Assembly (NCBI GenBank): GCA_965248765.1
Contig: CBDFKF010000003.1
Location: forward strand, 558,001-622,000
Length of the DNA: 64,000 bases
Direction of reading: 5' to 3'
Origin: CBDFKF01 sp965248765
GTDB taxonomy: Bacteria > Pseudomonadota > Alphaproteobacteria > VGEJ01
This document shows positions 17,984 through 25,554 of the stretch, in pieces (position 1 is the stretch's first letter; the number at the start of each line of letters is the position of its first letter). Made by a program: the position numbers and the translations under genes. The notes beneath the pieces were generated by a model. The model saw only the letters and a list, made by a program, of their open reading frames with translations. It did no database searches and was not told where the DNA came from.

Positions 17984-19000
17984 CTACCAGTGTACCATCG
18001 GCAACCCCGCCACCGGGGACCGGAAGTACGGTATGCGGGTCCCGCGCAGGCTGCCGAGATAGACGGTGCGGAGATCGGGGCCGCCGAAGGTTGCGCTCGC
18101 CAGCCACGGTGCGATGGTGCCGGCTGCCGCCAACATGTGCTCCGGTGTGACCTCGCCGGCCTGAAACGCTGCTTCGAGCGCATCCGTCGCCACGGCATCG
18201 CCGTCATCCAGAATGATTCTGAGATCGCCTTCGGGGGTCAGCGCGAACAACTGTTCGGCCATGATCAGGGTGCCCCAGAGGTTGCCATATGAATCGAAGG
18301 CAATGCCGTCGGGAAAGCCCTTGCCCAGGTTGCTCGGTCCGAAGGTCTCGCGCGCAGACAGCGTGCCGTCGGCCCCGAGGCGCATCCGCGAGATGCGCTT
18401 GCCCATGGTCTCGACGATGTACAGGTACTCCTCAGCGGCATCGAGGCGGATCTCGTTGGTGAACGCGAAGCCATCTGCGGCGATGCGGATGCCGCGATCA
18501 TCGACCAGCGCGACGTAGCCATCGGCGAGGTCGGTTTGGCGGAATGCCTCCATCCAGTTCGTGATGCGCGTCGAGATGGTCATCCACACCCGGTTCCGCG
18601 AATCGCGCAGGACAAAATTGACCTTGCCGATGGGCTGTCCGTCGATCGAGTCATGAATCACCCAGCTGCTGCCGTCGCGCGTCATGCGCTCCAGCCGGTC
18701 GGTGCCGAAGTTGGAGATCAGCAGGTCGCCGTCGTCCGCGAATGCAAGCCCGTTGGGCAGAGTGCCGGCCGTGAAGCGCTCGGCATCGGTCGCCGCCTCG
18801 GCGAAGTCGCCGCCGATCCTTTGGGTAATGATTTCCTGCCGGCCATCGGCGGTAATCCGCACCACGCCCCCGCGCGCATCCGCCGCCCACAGCGTGCCGT
18901 CTCGCTCGGCGAGGATGCACTCCGGACGCTGCAGATCCTCGCCGATGTAACGGATCTCCGCCCGATCCACGACGAAGCCGTCTATCGGGTTCGCCCCCAT
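17984..19000 (-). CDS. SMP-30/gluconolactonase-like beta-propeller protein
   Basis: About 338 residues from the ATG at 19000 (an open frame runs further upstream, into the dehydrogenase gene, without homologous content). The six-bladed propeller signature shows as ECILAERDGTLWAADARGG, LPNGLAFADDGDLLISNFG and FPDGIAFDSYGNLWGTLI, with Glu, Asn and Asp residues at the places of the metal ligands in SMP-30 lactonases. It probably hydrolyses a sugar lactone. There is no signal peptide. It lies 13 bp downstream of the zinc alcohol dehydrogenase gene, suggesting that the dehydrogenase makes a lactone which this enzyme opens. Confidence 0.85.
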   Translation of the reverse strand: MGANPIDGFVVDRAEIRYIGEDLQRPECILAERDGTLWAADARGGVVRITADGRQEIITQRIGGDFAEAATDAERFTAGTLPNGLAFADDGDLLISNFGTDRLERMTRDGSSWVIHDSIDGQPIGKVNFVLRDSRNRVWMTISTRITNWMEAFRQTDLADGYVALVDDRGIRIAADGFAFTNEIRLDAAEEYLYIVETMGKRISRMRLGADGTLSARETFGPSNLGKGFPDGIAFDSYGNLWGTLIMAEQLFALTPEGDLRIILDDGDAVATDALEAAFQAGEVTPEHMLAAAGTIAPWLASATFGGPDLRTVYLGSLRGTRIPYFRSPVAGLPMVHW

Positions 19001-19013
19001 TCTTTCGGCCGCC

Positions 19014-20063
19014 TTAAGGCTGGAGCACGACCCGGCCAATGACGCGGCCGGCCCGCAAGTCCGCGATCGCCTCGTTGGCTTCTGCCAGCGGACGGGTCCG
19101 CGTCTTCGGCGGCGCGAGGCGACCGCTCTTAGCGAGATCGAGCAGCTCGCGCATCTCATCGAGTGTGCCAACGAACGAGCTCAGGATGTTGACGGTGCGC
19201 AATGGAAACATCGGCACCGGCACCGTGAGCTTACCGCCGTAAAGGCCGACGATGACGAGCGATCCGCCACGACGCAGCGAATCGAAGCCGAAACGAGCCG
19301 AGGTAGCGCTACCGACGAAATCGATCGCCGCTTGCGGTCCGCCGCTCGACAGCTCCCGCATTTGCTTGACGGCGTCCGCGGCGCCCGCGTCGATCGTCGC
19401 CTCGGCGCCGGCGGCCTCGGCCGCCCGGCACTTGTCGGGATCGATATCGGCGACGACGACGTCGGAGACGCCGAGCGCACGCGCGAGGCTTACCGCCATT
19501 AGGCCGAGGCCGCCCGCGCCGATGATCAAGAGCTTGTTCCCCGCGTCGATCGGCAGCACCTTCTTCAGCGCGCCGAAGGCGGTGATGCCGGAGCAGGCGT
19601 AGACGCAGGCCTGAGCCGCCGGGACACCGCCGGTGTCGAGCAGGTAGCGCGGGTGCGGGACGATCACGTGGTCGGCATAACCGCCGTTGATCCAGGTGCC
19701 GACGAAGCGCGGCTTAAGGCACAGGTTCTCGCGCCCGTCCCGGCACACCCCGCATTCACCGCAACCGATCCAGGGGTGTACGAGTTGCACCGCGCCGGTG
19801 GCCGGGCCGTCGGCCTCGGGGCCCAAGGCGGCGATCTCGCCGACGATCTCATGGCCAAGCGTGAACGGCAGGGTAAAACGCTTCGCGATGTCGATGCGAT
19901 CGCCATCGCCGAGATCGAAGAAGCCGTCCAACAGGTGCAGATCGCTGTGGCACACACCGCACGCGCGCGTGCGCAGCAGCACCTCGGTGCCGTGCGGCTT
20001 TGGCGTCTCGCTATTGGTCTCGGCAAGCGGAGCGGCGAAGTCGACGATCTGCATGCTGCGCAC
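19014..20063 (-). CDS. Zinc-dependent alcohol dehydrogenase
   Basis: A 349-residue medium-chain dehydrogenase. Catalytic zinc ligands lie in CGVCHSDLHLLDG and LGHEIVGE, the structural zinc cysteines in GCGECGVCRDGRENLC, and the NAD site is GAGGLGLMA followed by an acidic strand end (VVADIDPDK). It oxidises an alcohol or sugar to an aldehyde, ketone or lactone. It is flanked on both sides by SMP-30 lactonases on the same strand, consistent with a sugar oxidation module. A 21-bp gap separates it from the upstream lactonase. Confidence 0.92.
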   Translation of the reverse strand: MRSMQIVDFAAPLAETNSETPKPHGTEVLLRTRACGVCHSDLHLLDGFFDLGDGDRIDIAKRFTLPFTLGHEIVGEIAALGPEADGPATGAVQLVHPWIGCGECGVCRDGRENLCLKPRFVGTWINGGYADHVIVPHPRYLLDTGGVPAAQACVYACSGITAFGALKKVLPIDAGNKLLIIGAGGLGLMAVSLARALGVSDVVVADIDPDKCRAAEAAGAEATIDAGAADAVKQMRELSSGGPQAAIDFVGSATSARFGFDSLRRGGSLVIVGLYGGKLTVPVPMFPLRTVNILSSFVGTLDEMRELLDLAKSGRLAPPKTRTRPLAEANEAIADLRAGRVIGRVVLQP

Positions 20064-20084
20064 GGCGTTCCTCCCGCGCCTCGG

Positions 20085-20975
20085 TCAGCCGCGAAAACGT
20101 GGCTCTGGCAGACCGCGCACGCCGAGCCCATGGACGGCGAAGATCCCGCCCGCCCCCGGCGAATCGTCCTGTTGGCCGAACAACGGGCCGCCGATCGACG
20201 TGATGTAGGCGATGTCGAGATCGGGACCGCCGAAGTTCAGGCTGGTGACGTAACGCACCGGCACCTCGACCAGGCGATCGAGCGTGCCGTCCGGGGCGAA
20301 CCGCGCAAGCTGGCCACCGGTAATCAGCGCCGTCCACAGGTAGCCCTCGACGTCCACGGTGGCGCCGTCGGGCCGCCCATCGACGCGGAGCTCCTCGACC
20401 GAGGCGAACACGCGCTTGTTGCGCGCGGTGCCGGCCGCCGAATCGTAGTCGTAGGCAAACACCGTGGCCGCCCGGGTCTCGCAGTGGTAGAGGGTGCGGC
20501 CGTCCACGCTGAAGCATGGCCCATTCGACACGATGAAGCCGCGGTCGAGCTCGGTTACCGTGCCGTCGGTATCGAGGCGGTGCAGGGAGCCGATCGGCTC
20601 GGTGAACTCCGTATCGAGCGAGCCGGCGACAAATCGGCCCTGCCGGTCGACCTTGCCGTCGTTGAAACGCGCTCGCGTCTGGCCGGCGAGCGGCGAGGCG
20701 AGCGCCGCGACTGTCCCGGTCTCGAAGTCGAAGCCGTGAAAGCCCTGCTCCATAGCCAACACGGCCCCGCCCTGGGCGCGCAGCGCCATCGACCCGACGA
20801 CCCCGCCAGCCACATCCCACGAGCGCAGGGCACCGCTCGCCGGGTCGAAACGCCAAATCCGCCCCGCTGGACAGTCGAGCCAGTAGAGAACCGCTTCCTC
20901 TTCATCCCACAGCGGCCCCTCGCCCAGCTCGCACGTCACATCGCCGATCCGCTCGACCCTGATGGCGTCAGACAT
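20085..20975 (-). CDS. SMP-30/gluconolactonase/LRE family protein
   Basis: A 296-residue cytoplasmic beta-propeller typical of bacterial SMP-30 sugar lactonases. It opens with CELGEGPLWDEEEAVLYWLD (the Glu metal ligand is in GEGP), and continues with RFNDGKVDRQGRFVAGS, FIVSNGPCFSVDGRTLYHCE (Asn ligand) and RPDGATVDVEGYLW (Asp ligand and base). It opens a lactone to the aldonic acid. Unlike the more divergent propeller at 17984-19000, this one matches gluconolactonases closely. Its start overlaps the stop of the upstream flavin oxidoreductase gene by 8 bp. Confidence 0.92.
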   Translation of the reverse strand: MSDAIRVERIGDVTCELGEGPLWDEEEAVLYWLDCPAGRIWRFDPASGALRSWDVAGGVVGSMALRAQGGAVLAMEQGFHGFDFETGTVAALASPLAGQTRARFNDGKVDRQGRFVAGSLDTEFTEPIGSLHRLDTDGTVTELDRGFIVSNGPCFSVDGRTLYHCETRAATVFAYDYDSAAGTARNKRVFASVEELRVDGRPDGATVDVEGYLWTALITGGQLARFAPDGTLDRLVEVPVRYVTSLNFGGPDLDIAYITSIGGPLFGQQDDSPGAGGIFAVHGLGVRGLPEPRFRG

Positions 20976-22041
20976 GGGGGATGATCTTGTCCATGGCGAG
21001 CCGGTAGGAGTGCTCGGCCTGCTCGTGGGGAATACCGCCGATGTTGCTCCACAGGACGATTTCGGTCAGGGCGAAGCGTTCCTTCAGCTCCTGGAGATGA
21101 TCGATGCAATAGGCCGGATCGCCGACGACCGCGGCGCCGTATTCGTGGATTTTGCCGAACGACAAGTAGCCCATCTCACGGGTCCTTGGCCCCTCGGTCA
21201 TGCCCAGCTCATAGCCGGGAACGATGCGATCCGAGACCGTGAGCTTGCCGACGAGGATGTTGTAGAACCACTCGACCGGCGCGGCATAACGCGCTTGGGC
21301 ACGCGCGTTGGTGTCATCGGCAAGGAACATGACGAGCAGCAGGCGCTCCGCTTTCTCGTTCTCGCGACCGTGCTCCTTGCGGGTCTCGGCGTAGAGACCA
21401 AGGCTCTCCTCCACCTTCTCTTTCCAGGCTTCGCGGTACACCCGATAGAGGAAGGTCGTCGCCATCATCGGGTGTATGCCGTCGCGGGCCGCCCCGACGA
21501 AGCTCTCGGGCGAGCTCGTCGCCATATAGACCGGGGGGTGCGGCGTCTGCACCGGCTTGGGCAGGACCTCGACCGGCTTCTCGATGTTCCAGAACCGCCC
21601 TTCGTGCGTCATCATCGGCTCGGTCCACGCCTTCAGAACGACCTCGAGGCCCTCCTCCATCCGCTCCCGGCTGTCGTCCATGGGCACCTCGAGCGCCTCG
21701 AACTCCAACGGTTGATAAGCGCGGCCGACGCCGAATGAGAGGCGGCCGTGGGAGAGGATGTCGACCAGCGCGAAATCGCTCGCTGTGCGCAGCGGGTGGT
21801 TGAAGGGGATGATCGAGACGGCCGTGCCGATCCTGACGCGCTCGGTGCGCCGCGCGATCGCGGCGGCGAGCACTTGGGTCGAGGTGACGATCGAATAGGG
21901 TGAGAACATGTGCTCGGCGATCCATATCGAATCGTAGCCGAGCTCCTCGGCGAGCTCGTAGTGCTGCATGTCGAGATCGATGCCCTCGATCCGCCGGGAT
22001 TGATCGGGAAACTGACTAAGACAGAAAATGCTCCACTTCAT
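20968..22041 (-). CDS. LLM class flavin-dependent oxidoreductase
   Basis: A 357-residue luciferase-like monooxygenase TIM barrel. The family pattern is clear: EELGYDSIWIAEHMF near the start, LAAAIARRTERVRIGTAVSI, the FMN-contact region HGRLSFGVGRAYQPLEF, and ERMEEGLEVVLKAWTEP. It uses reduced FMN and oxygen on an unknown organic substrate. It is the first gene of a run (this gene, lactonase, zinc dehydrogenase, propeller protein) with short or overlapping junctions, so all four may form one catabolic transcript. Confidence 0.9.
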   Translation of the reverse strand: MKWSIFCLSQFPDQSRRIEGIDLDMQHYELAEELGYDSIWIAEHMFSPYSIVTSTQVLAAAIARRTERVRIGTAVSIIPFNHPLRTASDFALVDILSHGRLSFGVGRAYQPLEFEALEVPMDDSRERMEEGLEVVLKAWTEPMMTHEGRFWNIEKPVEVLPKPVQTPHPPVYMATSSPESFVGAARDGIHPMMATTFLYRVYREAWKEKVEESLGLYAETRKEHGRENEKAERLLLVMFLADDTNARAQARYAAPVEWFYNILVGKLTVSDRIVPGYELGMTEGPRTREMGYLSFGKIHEYGAAVVGDPAYCIDHLQELKERFALTEIVLWSNIGGIPHEQAEHSYRLAMDKIIPHV

Positions 22042-22133
22042 CGCATCGCCTCCTGTTGCGATGGCAGCTTAACACCCAAGCCAGTGCTCAGGCGCCCCAG
22101 TTGCTCAGGCGCCACTGTCCAGCGCAACGGCTT

Positions 22134-22352
22134 TTAGGCGATGATGTCGGGGAGAAGATCGCTCTCGATCCGAGCAATCTGATCTTTCAGGGCAAGTTTC
22201 CGCTTCTTCATCCGCTGTGCCCGGATCGAATCGTAGGCACCCGATAATTCGAGGAGCGCCGCGATGGCGTTGTCGAGATCGCGGTGCTCTATCCTGAGCT
22301 CGACGAGCTTCTGTTGCAGTTCCCCCGCGTCTTCACTCGGGAATTTCGACAT
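22134..22352 (-). CDS. DUF465 (YdcH-like) small protein
   Basis: About 72 residues from the ATG at 22352 (MSKFPSEDAGEL). The sequence is a helical hairpin with heptad-like spacing: KLVELRIEHRDLDNAIAAL, then RAQRMKKRKLALKDQIARIE, which is the DUF465 pattern. The function of DUF465/YdcH proteins is not established. It is divergently placed to a second DUF465 gene 130 bp away. An upstream start at 22376 would add eight residues that do not fit the family. Confidence 0.85.
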   Translation of the reverse strand: MSKFPSEDAGELQQKLVELRIEHRDLDNAIAALLELSGAYDSIRAQRMKKRKLALKDQIARIESDLLPDIIA

Positions 22353-22481
22353 CGCGCCAATGTAGAACAAGGCCAAGGCGTATTATAGGGTGCTGGTGGC
22401 TCGCGCCGCTTTTGCGACTCACGCGGCCGAGCCCCAGCCGCTACAATGCCCGAGGGGAGCGACAGGACGGAGATAGTGCCA

Positions 22482-22652
22482 ATGGATGGCCACGAGGCGG
22501 AGATTGAGACGCTCAAGACCCAACACCACGACCTCGACCGGCAGCTGGTCGAGGAGAACGAACGCCCCCACCCCGATTCCGCCAAGATCGGCGAGCTCAA
22601 ACGCCGCAAGCTCCGCATCAAGGACGACATCGCCCGCCTAAGCCGCGTCTAG
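22482..22652 (+). CDS. DUF465 (YdcH-like) small protein
   Basis: A 56-residue helical hairpin from the ATG at 22482 (MDGHEAEIETLK), with LKTQHHDLDRQLVEENER and IGELKRRKLRIKDDIARL, a good DUF465 match and shorter than its divergent neighbour. A possible earlier ATG at 22446 adds 12 residues. The two DUF465 genes share a 129-bp intergenic region and so perhaps control elements. No function is known. Confidence 0.82.
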   Translation: MDGHEAEIETLKTQHHDLDRQLVEENERPHPDSAKIGELKRRKLRIKDDIARLSRV

Positions 22653-22687
22653 CCGATGTGCGGGCGGCTCCCCTAATCCGATCACTT

Positions 22688-22719
22688 GATAACCGGCGAC
22701 CGTGATAACCGGCGACCGT
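22688..22719. repeat. 16-bp perfect tandem duplication
   Basis: The unit GATAACCGGCGACCGT occurs twice without spacing (22688-22703 and 22704-22719). It lies in the 123-bp gap between the DUF465 gene and the decayed PAS gene. It may be a replication-slippage duplication or a pair of regulator sites; neither half is a palindrome. Confidence 0.85.
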
Positions 22720-22775
22720 GCGTTCCCTATACGATTCGCCGCGATAGGGAGCCAACTCGGCGCATCGTCGATGGG

Positions 22776-23588
22776 TCACGTCTCGGGTAACGACGCGCTC
22801 GGCGTTCGCAGGTAGACGAGAACAGCCGGTTGCTCCTCGAACCGAACCAGGCGCGACGTCTCCTCGGCCACGAAACTCGTTTCATCGAGCCGGGCGAGGC
22901 GGACCGGGCGCGCCGGTAACTGATCGCCGGCAGCAGCCATCTTGGCATGCGTCTCCATGCTTTCCCGCTGGCGGAGTCAATCAGGTCCCACAACGCCACG
23001 CCCACCATCGCGGCCGCGTTCGCGGCCCCCAACGCGGCGGCTGCGGCGGCGTTGGCGGCGTTGGCGGCGCAGATGACCCCATCCCTGTGCAAGAGCACGG
23101 GATCGGGCGGGGCCTCGGCGAGAGTCCAGAACCGATTTTCACTCCCGTTGCAACTCCTCGAGACGGTTGCTGCGGTTGACCTCGTGCACACTCGACAGGA
23201 CAACGGTACCCGATTCCGACACCACAGGACCGAGGCTCACGTCAATCGACAGCTCGCGTCCCTGCTTGGTGAGGCCGACCAGCGGCAACCCAAGCCCCAT
23301 TGGTCGCGCCCGCAGCGCGGCAGAGCAGTCTTCACGATGCTGCGCGTGTTGCTCGTGCAGCCGGCGCGGAATCAGCGATTCGATGGGCTTGCCCCCCAGC
23401 TCTCCACCCGGATAGCCGAATAGCGCCTCGGTCTGGGCATTGATCAAGATGATGCGCCCCTCGCGGTTGACGACGATCATGGCATCCGGCGCCGATTCCA
23501 GGAGTGCCCGGAACCTTGTCTCGGCTGCCTTGCGGAGCGACAGCTCGATGCGCAGACTCTCCCTCTCCGTCGTGTCCGGCTCGCTCAT
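22776..23588 (-). pseudogene. Two-PAS-domain sensory protein, decayed
   Basis: The first PAS domain is clear: FRALLESAPDAMIVVNREG, then INAQTEALFGYPGGEL and ELSIDVSLGPV, ending at LEELQRE with a premature TGA near 23127. A two-base loss there restores SENRFWTLAEAPPDPVLLHRDGV, the start of a second PAS domain. A second frameshift near 22960 is needed to reach THAKMAAAGDQLP and the last strands LVRFEEQPAVLVYLRTP. The second domain also contains an abnormal Ala/Asn run (residues AANAANAAAAAALGAANAAA) from a GGCGGC/GTTGGC repeat expansion. No kinase or cyclase output domain is visible. The gene is non-functional as it stands. Confidence 0.75.
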
Positions 23589-23696
23589 GAATGCATCATC
23601 ATTTGCCGTGGTCGGCCGCCGCCATCATGACAGGGGCGCACAGCCTCGCACATTCCTTGCCCCGTTCGCCCTCATTGCGAGCCAGCGCGATACCCC

Positions 23697-23707
23697 TGAA
23701 CGCAGAC
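23697..23707. repeat. Left copy of 11-bp direct repeat (IS1595 target duplication)
   Basis: TGAACGCAGAC occurs here and again in the same orientation at 25480-25490, immediately outside the inverted ends of the IS1595-family element. Three bases (GTG) lie between this copy and the left inverted repeat. IS1595 elements usually duplicate 8 bp, so part of the 11 bp may be chance or part of the end. Confidence 0.7.
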
Positions 23708-23785
23708 GTGTATTTATCCCCTTCGCGTATGTGGAAGGATGGAGTAGAATTGTGATCATCCCGCGCAACCGAGGGGAAAGATCGC

Positions 23786-24059
23786 ATGCCAGACTCACGT
23801 GGCCGCCTCACCGATGCAGAGCAAAAAAATCATCGCGTGGCTCGACAGGCATTGGCGGAAAGAGGAATGCTAAATATGCGGTCATACACCGCTGGAGATT
23901 GGTAGATATACATTTGCTGCCCCTGTCATTTTAGGCGCGGGCGGGATCGATCACAGACACTCCGTTCCGTTTGTTTCGGTCGATTGTCCAACTTGCGGTC
24001 ACGTGCTGCTTTTCAGTGCGGCGCAACTGGAACTTTTCAAGGGGTCGGAGGACGACTGA
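23786..24059 (+). pseudogene. Zinc-ribbon passenger protein, frameshift plus in-frame TAA
   Basis: GAGGGGAAAG precedes ATG 23786 and MPDSRGRLTDAEQ. At a run of seven A (23823-23829) the frame slips by one base. The following frame reads IIAWLDRHWRKEEC, then TAA (23871-23873), then ICGHTPLEIGRYTF, GAGGIDHRHSVPF and VDCPTCGHVLLF, and stops at 24059. CxIC and CPTC form a zinc ribbon, and the TAA falls between the Cys of EC and ICG, exactly at the CxxC knuckle. The native protein was about 90 residues. Its stop is one base before the next gene's ATG, so the two were an operon. The function is unknown; the gene is too fragmented to be read as one open frame. Confidence 0.68.
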
Positions 24060-24060
24060 C

Positions 24061-24462
24061 ATGGCGCAGTCTCAGAACGACCCCCAAAATGTGGTTGCGC
24101 CACCGGCTACTCGCGGCGCACACATTGTCACACACTCGTCCGTGCGCGAGATGAAATCGTACCTAATAACGGAGACGGAATGGAATAACCTAACAAGCAT
24201 TAATAATAGGATCGTGGCGCTTGTATCTATAGGAGCCGCTTTTTCTACGTTTTCTCTAGAGACATTTCGCGATCTATTTGGTATTGATAGGACTGACTTT
24301 TAGGAACTCATATACTCGTACGGCGCCCCCGCGTTTGGGCTCTTCGCAATAGTGCTCTTCGGTATTGCTGCTGCTGACTTGCGTTCTCGAAGTTCGTTAC
24401 GAAAAACGATTGAGAGCCAGACGCGGGTGCTGGAGATCGGAACCAACAATGGCACGCGATAA
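24061..24462 (+). pseudogene. Two-helix membrane passenger protein with in-frame TAG
   Basis: The frame starts MAQSQNDPQNVVAPP, contains SYLITETEWNNLTSINNRI and a first hydrophobic segment (IVALVSIGAAFSTFSLETF), and reaches a TAG at 24301-24303. The same frame then continues ELIYSYGAPAFGLFAIVLFG, a second membrane segment, and a basic tail, ending at TAA 24460-24462: 134 codons in all. The two-helix hairpin with an N-terminal soluble part is what the intact protein would have been; the truncated product has one helix. Base composition and codon use (many ATA, AAT and TTA codons) differ from the neighbouring chromosomal genes, as expected for imported DNA. No function is known. Confidence 0.7.
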
Positions 24463-24685
24463 ACACCTGAGCCTTGACGAAGCCCGCCGACTCGAACTGT
24501 TGGACCAGTTCGCCGAGGAAACGGATTACCAGGAAGCCAACCGCTGGTGGTTCGACCGTGGCCTTAAGGCGATGGCTACCGGGAGACCGCAGAAGGCTTC
24601 GGGAAAGCGGCCAGCAAAAGGTCGAACAACAAAGAAGGCTCACGGCAAAGATTGTGCCGAAACTCAAACTCCCCGAGGTACTTAG
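24449..24685 (+). CDS. Small hydrophilic IS1595-associated passenger protein
   Basis: A 78-residue frame from ATG 24449, overlapping the end of the membrane-protein gene by 14 bp and running antisense into the 3' end of the transposase. The N-terminal half is acidic and helical (LSLDEARRLELLDQFAEE), and the second half is basic and low-complexity (KASGKRPAKGRTTKKAHGK). Similar short LTxEEARR...LDxFAKEHP proteins occur beside IS1595 transposases, from memory. Its location inside the element and its overlap with the passenger operon favour a real gene. Function unknown. Confidence 0.5.
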   Translation: MARDKHLSLDEARRLELLDQFAEETDYQEANRWWFDRGLKAMATGRPQKASGKRPAKGRTTKKAHGKDCAETQTPRGT

Positions 24686-25433
24686 GCAGGTGCTTTTCCG
24701 ATACCCAAACGTGCGTCCCCAGGATCGAGCGCTTCAACCACGACCAGAAGCCATCGATCGTGTTGGTGTGGATCGGGCCGCGCAGGTATTAACCCTTCCG
24801 GTGCCGCGCAGTGCCGTGACAGTAGCCGTCGGTTGCCATGCGCGCACCGGCCACGACATGACGGGCAATGATTGGCAGTAACGTGTCGCGCTTCGCGTTG
24901 GGAACGACGTGGGTAATGAATTCGCCGTCGCGCTCGACCATGCCAAACACGATGCTCTTGTCGCCGCGTGGGCCGGGCGAGCCCCTATCCCGGCCGCCAA
25001 CAAAGGTCTCATCCGTTTCGACCACAGCGCCGGCCGTGCCAAGCTCGCCGTCGCCGTCGACCCAGCCCATGTACTTGCGGATTTCGTGCCCCATGCGCCA
25101 CGCGGTTTTGTACGTCACACCGCACTGGCGCTGGATTTCCTTCGCGCTCACCCCGTTCCGCGTTGTCGTGAACATGTAGAGGGTGAAAAACCACTTCTGC
25201 AAAGGCGTGCGCGTCAGTGCAAAAGGCGTCCCCTGCATCGGGTGAATGTGGTGCCCGCAGTTGCAAGTGTAGGCCGGCATTTTCCGAAGGCGGCGTATCT
25301 TGCCGATCTCGCCGCACTTGGGGCAGGCCGGGTCTTTCCCGTAGCGAGCGCGGAGCAAGTGTTCCAAGCAAGCGTCATCATCGGGAAACCGTTTGAAGAA
25401 CTCTTGGACTGTGAGGGGCTTGGTCTTTGCCAC
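24576..25433 (-). pseudogene. IS1595-family transposase with in-frame TAA
   Basis: It starts GTG at 25433 (VAKTKPLTVQEFFKRFPDD). The N-terminal zinc ribbon is CPKCGEIGKIRRL then CNCG, followed by the IS1595 helix-turn-helix GVSAKEIQRQCGVTYKTAWR and the first catalytic Asp in VETDETFVGG. ATDGYCHG carries the second. A TAA at 24789-24791 follows KG, and the same frame continues YLRGPIHTNTIDGFWSWLKR, the conserved C-terminal part, ending at TAG 24576-24578. About 15-20 residues also seem missing between the second Asp and YLRG. It cannot make a full transposase. Confidence 0.85.
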
Positions 25434-25479
25434 GCCCCAAATATGGGGCCGACACGGACATACGTCAAGGGGATAAATA

Positions 25480-25490
25480 TGAACGCAGAC
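25480..25490. repeat. Right copy of 11-bp direct repeat (IS1595 target duplication)
   Basis: TGAACGCAGAC, identical to 23697-23707 and directly abutting the right inverted end (GGGGATAAATA at 25469-25479). Confidence 0.7.
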
Positions 25491-25554
25491 AGCAGCAGCA
25501 TCTTCGGGGCCAAGCATGACGCCAGTCCTCGGGCCTGAACCGGTCGGCGCTGCG

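Larger units (their letters stand above)
23711..25479. mobile_element. IS1595-family element with passenger genes
   Basis: A roughly 1.77-kb element. The ends are inverted: TATTTATCCCCTT followed by CGCGTATGT on the left (23711-23732), and TATTTATCCCCTT followed by GACGTATGT reading inward from 25479 on the right. An 11-bp direct repeat flanks them. Inside are a minus-strand IS1595 transposase (24576-25433) and, converging on it, three plus-strand passenger genes (23786-24685). The passenger section is visibly more AT-rich than its surroundings. Passenger genes are known in parts of the IS1595 family. The transposase and two passengers carry stops, so the copy looks dead. Confidence 0.78.
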
